This document shows, one piece after another, positions 52,301-64,000 of a stretch of DNA of 64,000 nt. Source of the DNA: Desmodesmus armatus. Its lineage: Eukaryota; Chlorophyta; Chlorophyceae; Sphaeropleales; Scenedesmaceae. The notes below the pieces were generated by a model. That model saw nothing but the letters and a program-made list of their open reading frames with translations, was not told the origin of the DNA and made no database searches. The translations under genes were made by a program, and so were the position numbers. Numbering within the stretch: the first letter of the stretch is position 1; the number at the start of each line of letters is the position of its first letter. The stretch lies in the NCBI GenBank assembly GCA_007449985.2, contig VIIQ02000581.1, positions 620,001 to 684,000 on the forward strand, written 5' to 3'.

Positions 52301-54806
52301 CACGTCACATGTAACATCTGTAATGCATCGCCGGTTACTTCCAGCTGTAGAGCCATCCCTGCTGCAGTCACATGCATTGGTGTTTGCATGTGTGGCACCG
52401 CCTACTGGAGAAGCTGCTGGCTTTGTCATTGGCAACGTGGGTCATCTTTGCTGCAGCGCACATGTATTCGGGCCCTTCCTTGCCCAACAATATAATCCCT
52501 ACAACCCGGGGCCCTAATTCTGTGCTGTTGCAGACGTGGCGTACATCCATGACCGGCTGCGCAAGTATGTGTCCCGTGCTGAGGCTTACAGTGAAGCAGC
52601 AGGCACCCAGCTGCAGTACGTGCTGCTGGACATGAGCCCCGTCACACACCTGGACTCAACAGGTGGGTGCTGCACACACCACTGGCAATGACGCGGCTGG
52701 CAGCAGCGCTACACGACTAGGTTATATCTGTCCCCAACGTATCATGCATGGTGGCAATGGAGCAAATTGGTAGATGCCACCTGCCACGTTGCCTTTGGCT
52801 GAATGTACTACTGTGATGCATTTGTGTTCTGCTGCCTAATGCATTCGTATTCTGCTGCCTTCAGGTGCCACAATACTGGAGAAGGTGTATGATGAGCTGC
52901 AGCAGCAACACATACAGCTGGCACTGTGCAACCCAGGTAAGTCACTGACTCCACTGCATTTGCACACTGTCAACACAGCTAGGCAGTCCTGCACATATGT
53001 GCGCGTAAGCAGCTCCGATGCTGCTGAGCGGCACTTTGTTACTTTGTTGCAGCATTCCCACAACCCGCCCTGCTGTGCTCCTGCCGCAACCGTGCTTGTG
53101 CACGCACACACATGCGGTGGTACGTCTGTTGGTACAACACCATCTGACTGACAGGCTATCGTGTGCACCGTCCCATGCCCTGTGCCTCTTTCTGTACCCT
53201 GTGCCTCTATGCAGCTTGTGCTGTGGTGGCCCTCCTGGAGCGCTCCGGCTTCTTTGACCTGCTAGGCCGAGAGTGGGTATTCGTGCGCATGCACGACGCG
53301 GTGCAAACCTGCCTCGCGGCCATGATCTCAGAAGGGCAGGCAGTCAGGCCTCTGTCAGCCTACGACAGCCAGGCCCTGTCACCACGACACCCCGCCTTCA
53401 CCGGGCCTGGCCCCCTGCTGTTCCACCCACCGGGCCGCCACTCCCCAGACCCTCGGTCGCGCAGATCAGCACCGGGAGTGCCTAGGCTGCAGGATTCCCT
53501 GCTGCCGCCTGTCCGTACCATCCATCAGCACGGCCGCCGCTCTTTTGACGGTGGCGGCAGCGGCAGCTCGCCGCTGCTGCCGCTCAAGCATGGCGGCGGC
53601 TGGTTCAATCCCGGCGGCAGTGGGGGCCTCGGGGCCTCGATGCACATCCCTGGGAGCAGCCCTGGCAGCACGGCAGCGGCGGCAGCAGGTCTGGCAGGGA
53701 TTGTGGGGGGTATGGCGAGTGCGGTTGGCGGCAGCAGCAGGATAAGGCCTGAGTCAGCTCCTGGGTATAGATTCGGTGCTGGGGGCGCTGTTGCACAGCA
53801 ACCCCATGACAGCCTGGGCCAGCAGCAGCAGCAGCAGCACACCACATGGCAGATGCAGTCGTTGGCGAGTGTTGCGTTGGATCGTGCTGCTGCATTCCAC
53901 CCCCAGCAGCAACAGCAGCCGCAGCACTTCCAGCAGCATCACATGCAGCAGGGGCTGCAAGTGGGCCCTCAGCATCCGGCGCTGTGGGCCGCAAGTGTAG
54001 TAGGTACCGCCACAGCAGGCCGGGCTTCTGACCCCGGCATGCAGCACAGCATAGCAGCAGGCCTGCTAGCAGCCGCAGCATCGGCACCACCGCATGCTGT
54101 CGCCCTTTCGGGCTCCCTACTGCCGCCCCCGCCACCGCCGCCGCTGGTGCGGGGGGGCAGCCAGGGTCATCATGCCCCACCGCCGCTGGTTGGCCTGGGC
54201 AGCCACGCACGCTCATCTGACAGCAACAGCACCCACCCAGGCGGCGGCCCCCTGAGTTCCTCATCCGTGGCTCATCTGCCGCAACCTGTGGACCTCTGTG
54301 GGCTGCACCTGCACATCAGCCCAGCTGTGCTGCACCACCCTGCAGTGCTCAGCAGGTCACAGAGCCTGGCTGGGGATGGCGGCGCGGGGCCTGGTCTGCA
54401 GCAGCAGGAGCCCCTCAGCAGCAGCAGCTCCTTTAGGCGGCCGGTGTCCCCACGCACCGAGCGGCTGTTTGATGAGGTGTTCAGTGCCAGCAATGGGGAG
54501 GACTACCTTGCAGATGACGCCCAGGGCAGCGTCAGCGGGAGCTACAATCACGGCCCAGGGGCGCTGCAGCTGTCGGAGATCTGCAGTGATGAGCAGGGGC
54601 TTGGAGGAGCAGCGGCGGGCGGCAGCGGGTTGCGGGAGTTTGGGGAAGCAGCAGGAGCGGTGGGGTTGTTGACAGAGGGTTATGTTGGCGACGTCGGGGC
54701 AGACGCAGGCGCAGGAGCAGCAACTGCAGCAGGGGTAGCACAGGGGACGGGAGAACGTCCAACGGGGGAGGTCAGGTTGCTGCTGGACCCAACACAGCAG
54801 CCATGA
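46315..54806 (+). CDS. SLC26/SULTR-type sulfate transporter with STAS domain and long tail, 1191 aa, 17 exons
   Basis: Exons: 46315-46601, 46979-47081, 47502-47560, 47851-48031, 48312-48486, 48714-48730, 49013-49137, 49367-49524, 49899-50056, 50383-50482, 50826-50938, 51310-51363, 51749-51949, 52151-52202, 52534-52662, 52865-52936, 53215-54806; every phase agrees. It is a plasma-membrane-type proton/sulfate cotransporter of the SLC26 superfamily. Signatures: [137 protein letters not shown], then the STAS domain with [15 protein letters not shown] and [20 protein letters not shown]. After STAS, about 490 Gly/Ser/His/Gln/Pro-rich residues form an unusually long, probably disordered tail. Exon 6 has only 17 nt (IGMSQ). 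Start could instead be Met43 at 46441. Confidence 0.95.
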
Positions 54807-55962
54807 GCAGTAGGAAAAAGAAAGCAGGGTTTGCAGGGCAGGGAGTGTGGACGCGCTCAAAGGATTGGTGCAGGAAGGATTGGGGTGGTTGCGTAGGCGT
54901 CCCAGCACCACCTGTGCAGGACATGCCGCAACGCGCATCGTGTATTATTCAATATTGCACTGCAGCTATGTTAAGGCTGCTGGTAGCAGGCCCTGCAGAT
55001 CAGGGGAGGCACGTTGCTGCACCCAGCAACCAGCCTGTGCTGCGTGAGCTTGTCATTCTGACCGCGTGTGAGGAGTGTCCTTGCACCCTGCTGCACCCAT
55101 CTGCTAGAACGAGGCTGTCCCCTCTGCTCATCACCTCTGCTAACATGTCGTACGGCTGCACCTGTGTCCAGCTCAGCAGCTGGCTATGCTGGTTGCATCG
55201 TATGTGACTTTGTTGGTTCGTGTGCGTGTTGCAGACAGCGCACTTGCTGTCGTCACACCTGGTTGGGACTTCAGGTTGCAGCTGCATGGCTTGGACGAGT
55301 TATTCTGTGGCTCAACGCAGATATCATGCAGTGTGGGCTTGAGGGGCAAGCAGTGGTATGCATGCCATATGATGACTGGGGGCGCTGGGGTGTGTTGGGA
55401 TACTGCGGGCTACCTGTACCGGGCACCATGTGTGGATCATCGACAATTGCACAAGCACCACAACCATTGCAAACTGTGCACAGTGCACAGCAGCACCCAA
55501 CTCCCCTCTGCCTGGCTCAGGCTTTGCAGTGCTGGTCAGGCCCAGGAAATCGGCCAACCCGCAGGCCTCGGAATCATGGCTGGCAACTGCGGGAGGTCAT
55601 TAGTCTTCCTGCCATCCCTGCCTTGTACAGCCATGGCATGCTGGTTGAAACTCGACTGCGCAGCGCTCATTGCAAACCCATGGGCCCAAGTGGCCACTTG
55701 CATTGCAATGCAAGGGGCTGTCTCTGAGATATGGCAGGGGTGTACAGGGGGTGTACTGCTTTAGTAACATGATCCCGAGTTGTGGCATAAATATATAAAT
55801 CCGTGATTCATACTTCTTGAAAGCTGGCCAATCACAAACCGCCCGCTCATGTGGCCTTCCAGCGTGAGCACATGGAAGTGCACATGGAGCACATGTACAG
55901 GACAGCTGCAGTTGCAGCGAACTCTGAGTCACGCCCAACTTGGGCTGTGTGACTCCACTCGT
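54807..55962. other. SULTR 3' region and upstream region of the next gene
   Basis: No exon chain is supported in 1.15 kb. Open frames (for example 55068-55764 on plus) overlap each other in two frames and show no domain. The segment next to 54807 is G-rich and is probably SULTR 3' UTR. Confidence 0.5.
55786..55803 (+). promoter_or_regulatory. TATA-like element upstream of the 55963 gene
   Basis: The motif ataaatatataaat is the clearest TATA-like sequence in this interval and lies about 165 bp before the ATG. Assignment rests on motif and position only. Confidence 0.4.
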
Positions 55963-57377
55963 ATGCACCACCGACTTCACTTCAGACGGTTTTTTCTCGC
56001 AAAGCTGATTCCAAACTCTCGTCAATCTCGAGGCGCCAGAATGTACAGCAACGGATACGGCATAGTGGCGTTGAGGGACGATGTAATGCAAACAGATGAT
56101 CCTGGGTTTCTGCTGCACCCAACAATAGCTGCAGTGAGGGCGAGGGTGAGTCTAGCCTCACCATGGTGCTGGCCAGCAGATCTGCTGCAGCATAGTGGCT
56201 TTGATTGTTGTCGTGTGCTAGCTGGTGCTGGCTTGATAGCTACAATTTAATGGTTTTGATGATGATCATAAGCAGCCGTGTGGCGTTGCTCACCGGTGAC
56301 TGCCTCCTTTCCTGCTGTGGCCCCTGCAGACCTTGGACCTTGGGGGAGCGCCCTCGCAGGTTCAGGCATCAAAGAGCCGCTATTACTCCGCTTCAGCTAT
56401 ACCAGAAGAGGTCACAACAGATGGCATCTGCCACCCTACCTGCAGGAACATCGGCGGCACCAGCGTGCGGTATGGATGCTGGGTGGACAGTTGCAGCGCA
56501 GTTGTCGTCGCTGCTCCAGGCGATAACGTCAGCCTTGGCATCTGTGAACTGGGTGGCGTGGCTTTGAGCCTGCTGTGGAAGCTGAATGAACGTCGCTACT
56601 ACTACCCTGAGCACGAGGTCCTGGTGCACTTCACTCACAGCGCCACCATTATGGGGGCAGTCTCACTGGAGGCGGCACCCCGTGGAGGCAATGCAACAAG
56701 CCAGATGCTGGTATCACGTAAGTGTGAGGCAGGTCGGCCAGCGGAGTCTTGCGCTGAGTGCCCCACCCATGCCATGTGTATGGCAGTATACTGTAACACT
56801 ACTGCAGTGCTACTACCTAGTAGGACAGCTGCTGCTTGCCATTGCTAATGCATGCAGCCAAGGTTCAACAGCCGAAACCCATGGCTTCCTGCCACGTGAT
56901 GCAGCTGTCATGTCAGTGGGCTGCTGCTTAGTACATCGTGGCGTTGCTCAAATGCCTGCGCGGGCCTGTGCTGACATGGCGCTGCTGCCCCTTGCTGCTG
57001 CAGTGGTCCGGGCGCTCATCAAGGAGTTCAAGCGCATGGGAAGGAACCTGGTGTTTGTGAGGCACAACCTGGGCAGCAGCATTCTGTTGGACGAGGCGTT
57101 GGAGGAGAAACCCAAGATGGCGGCATGCGTGCTCCCCATGGTGCCAGTGAAGCCCTACAAGCCAGCACCGATGCCACAGTACTACCCGCAGCGCACCCAC
57201 ACGCTGAGCGTGCTGAGCACAGTCAAGCTGGTCAACGACGAGCTGCCAAAGGGGTTCAGGGACTTTGGGAACCCTGAGTCCCTTGGCATCAAGATTGAGC
57301 CCCCCCTGGGGGACAGGCTGTCGGATCCTGACTGGTGCAAGTTCTGCGGCGTGCCTGTGACCACACGAGCTTACTGA
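55963..57377 (+). CDS. unknown protein with mitochondrial-type presequence, 314 aa, 3 exons
   Basis: I do not recognise this protein. Exons 55963-56145, 56330-56717 and 57004-57377 (TGA) agree in phase, with donors gtgagt and gtaagt and CTGCAG acceptors. The chosen start gives MHHRLHFRRFFLAKLIPNSR, an Arg-rich, acid-free amphipathic leader typical of mitochondrial targeting; the next ATG at 56041 would remove it. The middle exon has a Cys-containing stretch and a hydrophobic segment near GGVALSLLWKLNE, then VLVHFTHSATIMGAVSLEA. The last exon is the best conserved-looking part: VRALIKEFKRMGRNLVFVRH, then PMPQYYPQRTHTLSVLS, DWCKFCGVPVTT at the C-terminus. It could be an organelle ribosome- or respiratory-complex-associated protein, but that is a guess. 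Part of the middle exon may be intronic. Confidence 0.65.
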
Positions 57378-58534
57378 GGTTTGCAGGAAGGAAACACAAC
57401 CACCGCTAGCGACAGCAGCATCACCGCAGGCAGCACGAGCAGTGCAGCAGCAGCTGCAGGGAGCTTCATTTGGATGGCACAAGCATATGATATGAGCGAG
57501 AGGTGAAAGCAGCAGGGTTTGCACGGTGCCTGAAGCCGCTTCAGGGCCACTGGCAGCTGCAGGGGCGGCATTGCTGCTTGTAATTGATCCACTGAGGGTG
57601 TTCTGCACACCCTCAACTTCTCAACACTGTGCCAGTGCTGAGCAGCACGCGCATACTATGGGTGTCAGCAGGGTAATGCCATTCAGTGTAAGGGGGAAAG
57701 GGCTTGCAGCCCTGGCCCTGTGGCACGCCTGCTTGCATGTGGTGCATTGTGGCCGACGCTGCTGGAGTGGTAGACGGTACATTCTCTTTGTTGCAGGCTG
57801 GTGCACTGCAGTACTGTTTCCATCGGATGTAATCTGCCTTGGTTGCGGTTGATATGGATGGTGGTGCCGCCGCCGCGTATGACAGCTTTCCCTTTGAACA
57901 TGTGGGGTTCAGGCATGCATGTTTTGGCGCACAGGTGAATTGCCACCTTGTGCAGCCAAGCTTGAGCCCTTCAGGTGCATGTGGCATGTTGAGGCGCTAT
58001 GCAAAACATGGTGGTAACACATGCATGGGAGCACCTACCTGGCTATCACATATCTGCCGTGCCATACGTTTCTTAGCAACCCTTCAAAATTGTGCTGAAG
58101 ACAGAACAAGCTGATGGCCAGCTCTGATTCAAACCCCAACAAGGCTAGCGCCTATGACATGCTCAGCAGGGCATCGACAGCATGGGGATCTGGATGTTAC
58201 ATTTGCAGGTTGTATTGTACTCAGCATCGCGCCACTCCCATTCAACACCTTGGGGAGCTCCCCTCGAGGCTGGCACACACAGCTGTGGTGACAAGTATGC
58301 AGCATCTGCAACAGTTGTTTGTCACAACATGTGAGCACCTGCTCTTGAAGGCCTCTGCTGTGTGCCCAGCGCCTTGTGCTCAGCACTGTGGTGCGGACGA
58401 CAGCATCTTTGAAAGTGTCACACCAGATTGCATTGCAAACAATCCATACACACAGCCAAAAACAAGTGTTGCCAACCGCCATCCACATGCCCTTGCATGC
58501 ACGATGTCCTGTTGCTGCTGCTGCTGCTGCCATC
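57378..58534. other. convergent intergenic region
   Basis: Lies between the stop codons of the 55963 gene (+) and FAP58 (-). No gene is supported; it should hold both 3' UTRs. Confidence 0.5.
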
Positions 58535-61500
58535 TCAGCTCGTAGCACTCAATGAGAACCCGCCACCAGCAAACCGTTGCTGCTGCGACTGCACTGCTCC
58601 CGCGGGAACGCTGCCTGCTACCTTGGGCGCTCCTCCCGGGCTGCCTGCTGCTGCTCGCGCTGCGGCTGCTACTGCAGCCGCCGCTGCTGCTGTCAGTACG
58701 CCCGGCTGCTGCTTCTGCTGCGCCGCTGCCTCCCTCTCCAGCTGCTCCCGCCTTTTGAGAGAGTAGTACTGCTGCTTGAGTCCCGACAGCTCCCGCGTCA
58801 GCCTTTCCACCTCGTAATTGTATTCAGACACCTGGAGGTGCAACAGCATGACATGTAAGCAGCATTGGTGTAAACAACACGCTTGAGTTGGTGTGAACAA
58901 CACGCTTGACCTTTAGTTTTGCTTGTTCAAACATGACCCTTTTTCTGGCTGCCTATGTTGTGCTGGTGTTGCGCGCTGATTGTGCAGGGCCAGGTCTTGC
59001 TGGTGCCCCACTGGTGCCCAGGCCCAATGACAGCATGGATGCCCCAGTACGTGCTCACCTGTGCTCTGTACATGTTCAGCTCTGATGCGAGCGCCTTGAG
59101 CTGCTTTGTCTTCTCCCGCAGGCTGGCCTGGTAGATGCTGAGCTGCTCTGCCACCTCCGGCCCAGGCTGCCTGGCGAGGATGCCCTTCAGCTCAACATAC
59201 AGCTTCTCCTTCTCCTGCACAATCACAATCAAGCAGTAGACGCAAACGCATGTTGCAGCAGTGGCAGTAGCATTGAGGTCCAATGAGGTGATGCCAGCAA
59301 CTCAGCAATATTACTCACTACAATGTACATCCGCAACAGTTGCTGCGCATGTTGGGCGTCTCTGCTCCTACATCTGCACCCGCAGTGCAGTGCAGTCAGG
59401 CCCCACCTGTATGAGCAGGTCCTTCTCCACCACCTCCTCAGTCTTGCTGATGAGACGTTTCTGCAGCGTCTGGATCTTCTGGATCATCTCATACGTGCTA
59501 GGGTCACTCCCTTCCAGCTTGCGCCACCTGTGATAGAAGAGAGTTGCAGTTGCGGTTGGCGCCAGCTGCCAAACAACAAGACCCTGGTCGACTTGATGCA
59601 GTGCTTGCCTCCTTTGTTTCCGTCATAAAGCAAGTCTAAGAAGCCAGCTGGCCCTGCAGGGCCCGGTCGTCCCAAACCCCAAAGGCAACAGTGTTCTGCT
59701 GACAGCTATCATACAGTCTTATCAATGTCCATCCCATGTACATGCTTGCCACAGCTGCCACTGGCAGTGTCTGCAGCCCTTACCTGTGCACGTTCAGTGG
59801 GCTCTCCAGCTCCTCGCTGAGAGCCTTCACCTTGGTGCGCTCCTGCAGCAGCTGGCGGCCTAGACTGGCAACCTGCGTGACGCAGTCAAAGGACACATGT
59901 AGCCTCAGGGTGGCAGGTGATAGGTTTTGGGTTTGTCTGCTGCACCAACCACTCAACATTGCGGGGTGCACAGGCTATCAAGCTTGGCACCACAAAAGCT
60001 GTGCTGTCTAGGCTGCCTGTCAAAAGGGACCGTGTGTGCCTCACCTCTCGTTTGAGGACGTCCACGTTGGCCACGCCTGTGCGCAGCACATGCAGCTCAC
60101 GCCTCATGTCAGCCAGGCGGACCTTGAGCACCCGGATCTCGTTGAGCCTGTGGCGGACAACAAGCAAAGTCTCGTCAAATGACGGACCTTGACTGCCAGC
60201 ACGGACGTGTCATGTGCTTACTGATGCGTCATGTGCTTACTGTCACGTTGTGACACTCAGGGTGGCTGCGTAGCTGGAGGCTGCTTGATGTGTAGACGGC
60301 CCAGTGAACTTGCAGCTCACCTGTCCCTGTACTGTATCTGCCCCCGGCTCAGCGTGCTTTGCTGGATCTTGACCTTCTCGTACAGCAGCGCCAGCTCGTC
60401 GTTGCGGCGAATGAGCTGCGTGCCCAGGATATCGCGCTCGCCCAGCACCAAATCCAGCTCCTTTTTCTGGCGCAGGCGCTCTGCAAGACAAACGACCGAC
60501 AATAGTAACGACCGCGTTGGTCCATGTGGTTCCGAGCCAATCTGCTCACCCGGCGACATTCTAAGCATGCATTGCGTGCTTCCCTCAGACACACACCTGC
60601 ATCAGCCTCGGCAACGACGTGATTCAGCTTTTCCAGCTGCGCCTTTTGGCTTGCCAGCGCCGCCTCGGCGTCGTTGATGTTGCTTTTGGCGTTCGAGAGC
60701 TCCAGTCGCAGGCTGTCCTTCTCCTTTTCAACCTGTTGATCAACACACATAAGTCGCTTAGCAGAGTGTTGCTCCTTGATTCGTCGTCTTGGTGCAAGCA
60801 GACGGTTCCCCCAAAGCCAAGAGTCAAGGCAGTACCTCACAGCACACAAGGCAGGGGCCAGCTAAAGTGAGGTGCCCGCCTGCGCCTGACACAGCAGGGT
60901 GATGCCCAGCTAATCAGCTCAAGCCCTGCACGTTCCGTCACATGCTTGCACAAATCATATGACCCCTGGCACAGACCTTCATGTGGTCAAAGTGCTCCTT
61001 GACCAGTGCCAGATCCTTGGCAGCAATCTCTTCCTTGAGCTGTTCAATCTGGTGGCTCATGATCTTGAACTTGCGCTTCATCTCACTGATCTCATCCTGC
61101 ACACAATATCAAACATGCCATGTGAAGAGCATCACAACAGTTGCACACAGTCCAATGAGCACTCCTATTTGCGGCACTGATCTGCTGGTACTGCTCCTAC
61201 ACTGCCTTACAAGCCCACATGTGACCTCAGCTAGCTTGCAGCGCTGCAACCATCTCCCGCTATGTTTGCTAGCTAGCTGTAGCTGGCTCACAGCGCTGCA
61301 AACAGGTGCTCACCTGTGCCTCGATCAGTGACTTGCTGTACATGTTCCTGTCCGCACGCACGGCTTCGTACAGCGCCTGCTGCTGCTTCAGCCGGCCCTC
61401 TCCATCACCTAGCCGCTTCTGCAGCTCCACCAGCGCCACCTCCCGCAGCTTCACCTCCTCCAGGGCCTGCCAGGTGGGGTGCAGTGCAGCAGCAGGTCCC

Positions 61501-63837
61501 TCGTCAACAGCCACGAGCTTGCTGGTTCGGATGAATCAATAACATGAAGCTGGAGTACCGCAACTGACGCTGCAGGCCTAAAAAGCTGCAGGACCATACA
61601 CTGTACATCTTTCACCGGGGCTGAGCATGTCTGAGCCTGAGCGACAACTTCCATCCAGTGTCTGACGTGAGGCAGGCGACCTTGCTGTTGCTGGCCATGA
61701 GACAGGCAGCCCACCTGCAAGTAGCGTGCATTCGCCTCTCCTGCCTCCACACTGTACTTGTCCCGCTCCTTCTCCAGCTGCAGCAGCTTCTTGGCAGCAG
61801 CCTGTGCCTCCGCTCTGCAGGATAGCGGACAGTACACAACATCATTGCACAGCAATACTCAACCTGCACAGGGCTGCCTCAACCAGCAACTGCAGGCAAT
61901 TGCCAGACACCCTGATCATGTGTGTGCGTGCTTGTACACACCATGCATTGAGTCGCTGCCGCATCCACGGCACAGCATTCAAGCCTCCGCCACAAGGCTC
62001 TGCCCTTTCGTCAACAACACAACATGCCTTGCACCCAAAGCGCTGCGCGCAATCAATACGCTTGACAAACCTGTAGGCAGACACCTCCTGCTCCAGGGTG
62101 CGCTTGCTGTTCTCAGTCATCCGCACAAGGTCCAGCTGCTTCTGTGTGGCTGAATCAGCCTGCAGCAACAGTACATCATCACCCACTGGGTCGGTGCCCT
62201 TGCTCAAACAGCAGGGCCGGACCCGCCCACCACTGCACGCGGGTGACTGTTGAGGCTTTGGAAGCTCACCCATTCACTGACTGTCAGACGCACCCCATGT
62301 CTGTGCCACAGATGGCTCATGCTGTCTGTTGCGCGTTGCGCAACATAGAAGAGCACCCACGCCTGCAGCGTGCCAGGTTGCTGTTGACCGCTGCCAAACC
62401 TTGACTCTGACTTGAAGACACCAGACTGATTAAGAGACCTACCTGTGTGCGCAACTTGTTCAGCACGTCCCGCTCGTGTGCAAGCTCGCCCAACCGCTTC
62501 TTCTCTGCAGCTGTGGCATGTTGCTCTGCCTCAACATCACGCTCCAGGCTGGCAACAGCAGCCTGCAGGACAACAGGTGTTCCAGGAGAATACATGTCAT
62601 AATAGCCACACACCAGGACAGGTCTGCTGATTGTGTGGTTTTCGGACTGCTGCTGTTTGCACGCCGCGTGCAAGTGGCAGAGGCTATGATCTCAGGATGG
62701 CCGCACATGCACGCCACGTGAATCTGGCCGTCACCAGGTGTTGCTCCTTTCACCCCGTTCAGTCAACTTCATCATGGGCACCACCGTTTCTGAGTTGCCC
62801 CTTGGCCTGTTTTGCTGGCCAGGGTGGTACAGCACATCACATCTGAGCATGCGGCAGATCCCAGCGGCGACACTTTCACACCCAACAGTCACACGATCTC
62901 ACTTACATACATGGCCGTGGCATGAAGCTCACCTTGAGTGAGTCCCTCTCAGTCTCCACAGCCTCCTTCTGCTCCTCCAAGGTCTTCACCTTCTTGAGAG
63001 TGACGTCTTTCACCTGCAGGCCATCACATGCACACCACGCCATTGGCGATGTGTCACAGGACGCTTGCACATGTCTGCTTTCTTGCTGTCTGTTTCCCAG
63101 CGGCCATCCGCCGGCTACAACGTGGTTGGATAGCACAAATGTCGATGGCAGCTGCATAATGCTGCATGCAATCAAAGTCCCCTGAGCATTCCTCCCTGCT
63201 GACGAGGCTGATCAGCCTCAGCATCATGCGCTGAGGTTACTCAAGCATGTACAGTGCTGCACAAGCTAGCCTCCAGCCCAAGCCTGGGTCTCACCTTGAT
63301 GACCTTGAGTATCTCCACCCGCAGCCCCGCCAGCTCCTCCTCCTTCCCCTTCAGCTCCACCTGGCGTGCACTGCTGTCAGCCAGCAGCTGCGTGTTTGTG
63401 TGGATCGCCTCCTCCAGGTCGTGGTGCAGCTTGGAGACCTGCATGCAAAACGGCGGCAGCCAGCAGCATGGTTCGACAGGGGTGGCCGCACACTTTGAAC
63501 AGGCTGTGGGATCTAACCAAGGATGTCTGCTGAGGCAGGCGATAAAACTGAGCTCAACACATGCAGCTTGCACGATCTGCCTCCAACCCATCACTACACA
63601 TACATCAGGAGGTACGCTGACCCTGCAACAAGTAGATAAAAAGAGCGCTCTGCTAGCAGGCCCCTGTAATCACCTGTTTTCCTTCACCCCAAGCAGCCTG
63701 CACAACCCTACCTTTTCACTCATGGTGTTGTACTCCTTCTGCACCTTCTCTGTCTGCCCGCGGGCCTCCTTGAGCATGCTGTCCAGCTTGGCCATCTGTT
63801 CCTCAACACCAGCTATGTCCAGCTGCTTGGCCCGCAC
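58535..63837 (-). CDS. FAP58: FAP58/CFAP58 (CCDC147) coiled-coil ciliary protein, C-terminal 664 aa
   Basis: Fifteen exons in reading order: 63712-63837, 63295-63438, 62933-63013, 62443-62562, 62071-62159, 61715-61814, 61314-61466, 60977-61096, 60597-60732, 60321-60480, 60045-60147, 59784-59872, 59407-59527, 59059-59214, 58535-58831; all phases agree. The protein is almost continuous heptad coiled coil. Diagnostic segments are HRWRKLEGSDPSTYEMIQKI, LYVELKGILARQPGPEVAEQ, KTKQLKALASELNMYRAQ and EYNYEVERLTREL, which match the conserved C-terminal half of CFAP58. CFAP58 localises to motile cilia and flagella and is needed for flagellar assembly and motility in animals. The last ~60 residues are an Ala/Gln/Gly-rich extension. 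The N-terminal part, perhaps 200 residues, lies beyond the window. Confidence 0.92.
58865..58910. repeat. 23-bp tandem duplication in the last FAP58 intron
   Basis: Two copies of ttggtgtRaacaacacgctt plus three bases lie head to tail at 58865-58887 and 58888-58910, differing at two positions. Confidence 0.95.
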
Positions 63838-64000
63838 CTGCACGCCGCCGCCAAAGGATGCATGGTTGAGTGATGGCATGTTGCCATGCGGGCCAGAGTC
63901 CTTACGGCAAGGCATCCTGATGTTGTGCAATTTACCACTCTGCATGAACTTTACACAACTGCAACCCAGGTGCTTCATGTAAGACAGCCACATCCCCTAT

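Noticed and set aside
53605..54264. Minus-strand frame of 219 residues opposite the SULTR tail
   Set aside because: It mirrors low-complexity GC-rich coding sequence and lacks any domain.

Overview
The window is nuclear DNA from a green alga, most likely a chlorophyte of the Chlorophyceae. The evidence is the gene content: an octotricopeptide-type (OPR-like) repeat protein, a plant-type RR-TZF zinc finger, a TOUGH/GPATCH1 splicing factor, a plant-type sulfate transporter and the ciliary protein FAP58. Genes are intron-dense with GT-AG introns, CTG/CAG-rich exons encode Gln/Ala/Ser tracts, and the DNA is moderately GC-rich. FAP58 implies a lineage with motile cilia. Species cannot be named from the sequence.

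Layout. 49-1096 (+): 3' end of a CCCH zinc-finger gene, followed by 6.6 kb of G/T-rich DNA without a credible gene. 7751-8526 (+): candidate three-exon gene for a 69-residue single-pass membrane protein. 8527-12329: intergenic, with two tRNA-like elements and a 143-bp tandem duplication. 12330-16971 (-): SET-domain methyltransferase of the Rubisco-LSMT type. 17848-21502 (-): Spinster-type MFS transporter, 8 exons. 21996-25471 (+): inhibitory-type serpin, 8 exons. 26999-33335 (+): secreted Gly/Tyr-repeat protein with seven disintegrin-like cysteine modules and one RGD, 12 exons. 35241-39263 (-): single-exon OPR-like protein. 40136-45752 (-): TOUGH/GPATCH1 homologue, 6 exons. 46315-54806 (+): SLC26/SULTR sulfate transporter, 17 exons. 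55963-57377 (+): unknown protein with a mitochondrial-type presequence. 58535-63837 (-): C-terminal 664 residues of FAP58/CFAP58, running off the window.

Exon models were built by hand by matching donors, acceptors and codon phase. The Spinster, serpin, secreted-protein, TOUGH, SULTR and FAP58 models close in frame across every junction; the SET gene has one unresolved junction. The genes are unrelated functionally, as expected for eukaryotic neighbours; two divergent pairs (Spinster/serpin and TOUGH/SULTR) share short upstream regions.

The most novel item is the secreted protein at 26999-33335. It joins a long GDGYGSKG-type repeat (glycine, tyrosine, lysine; adhesive-like) to a tandem array of ADAM/disintegrin-like modules, each largely encoded by its own symmetric phase 1-1 exon. 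The last module carries RGD in the loop that holds RGD in animal disintegrins. It ends in a Lys/Glu-rich tail. I know of no described protein with this architecture, but no database was searched.
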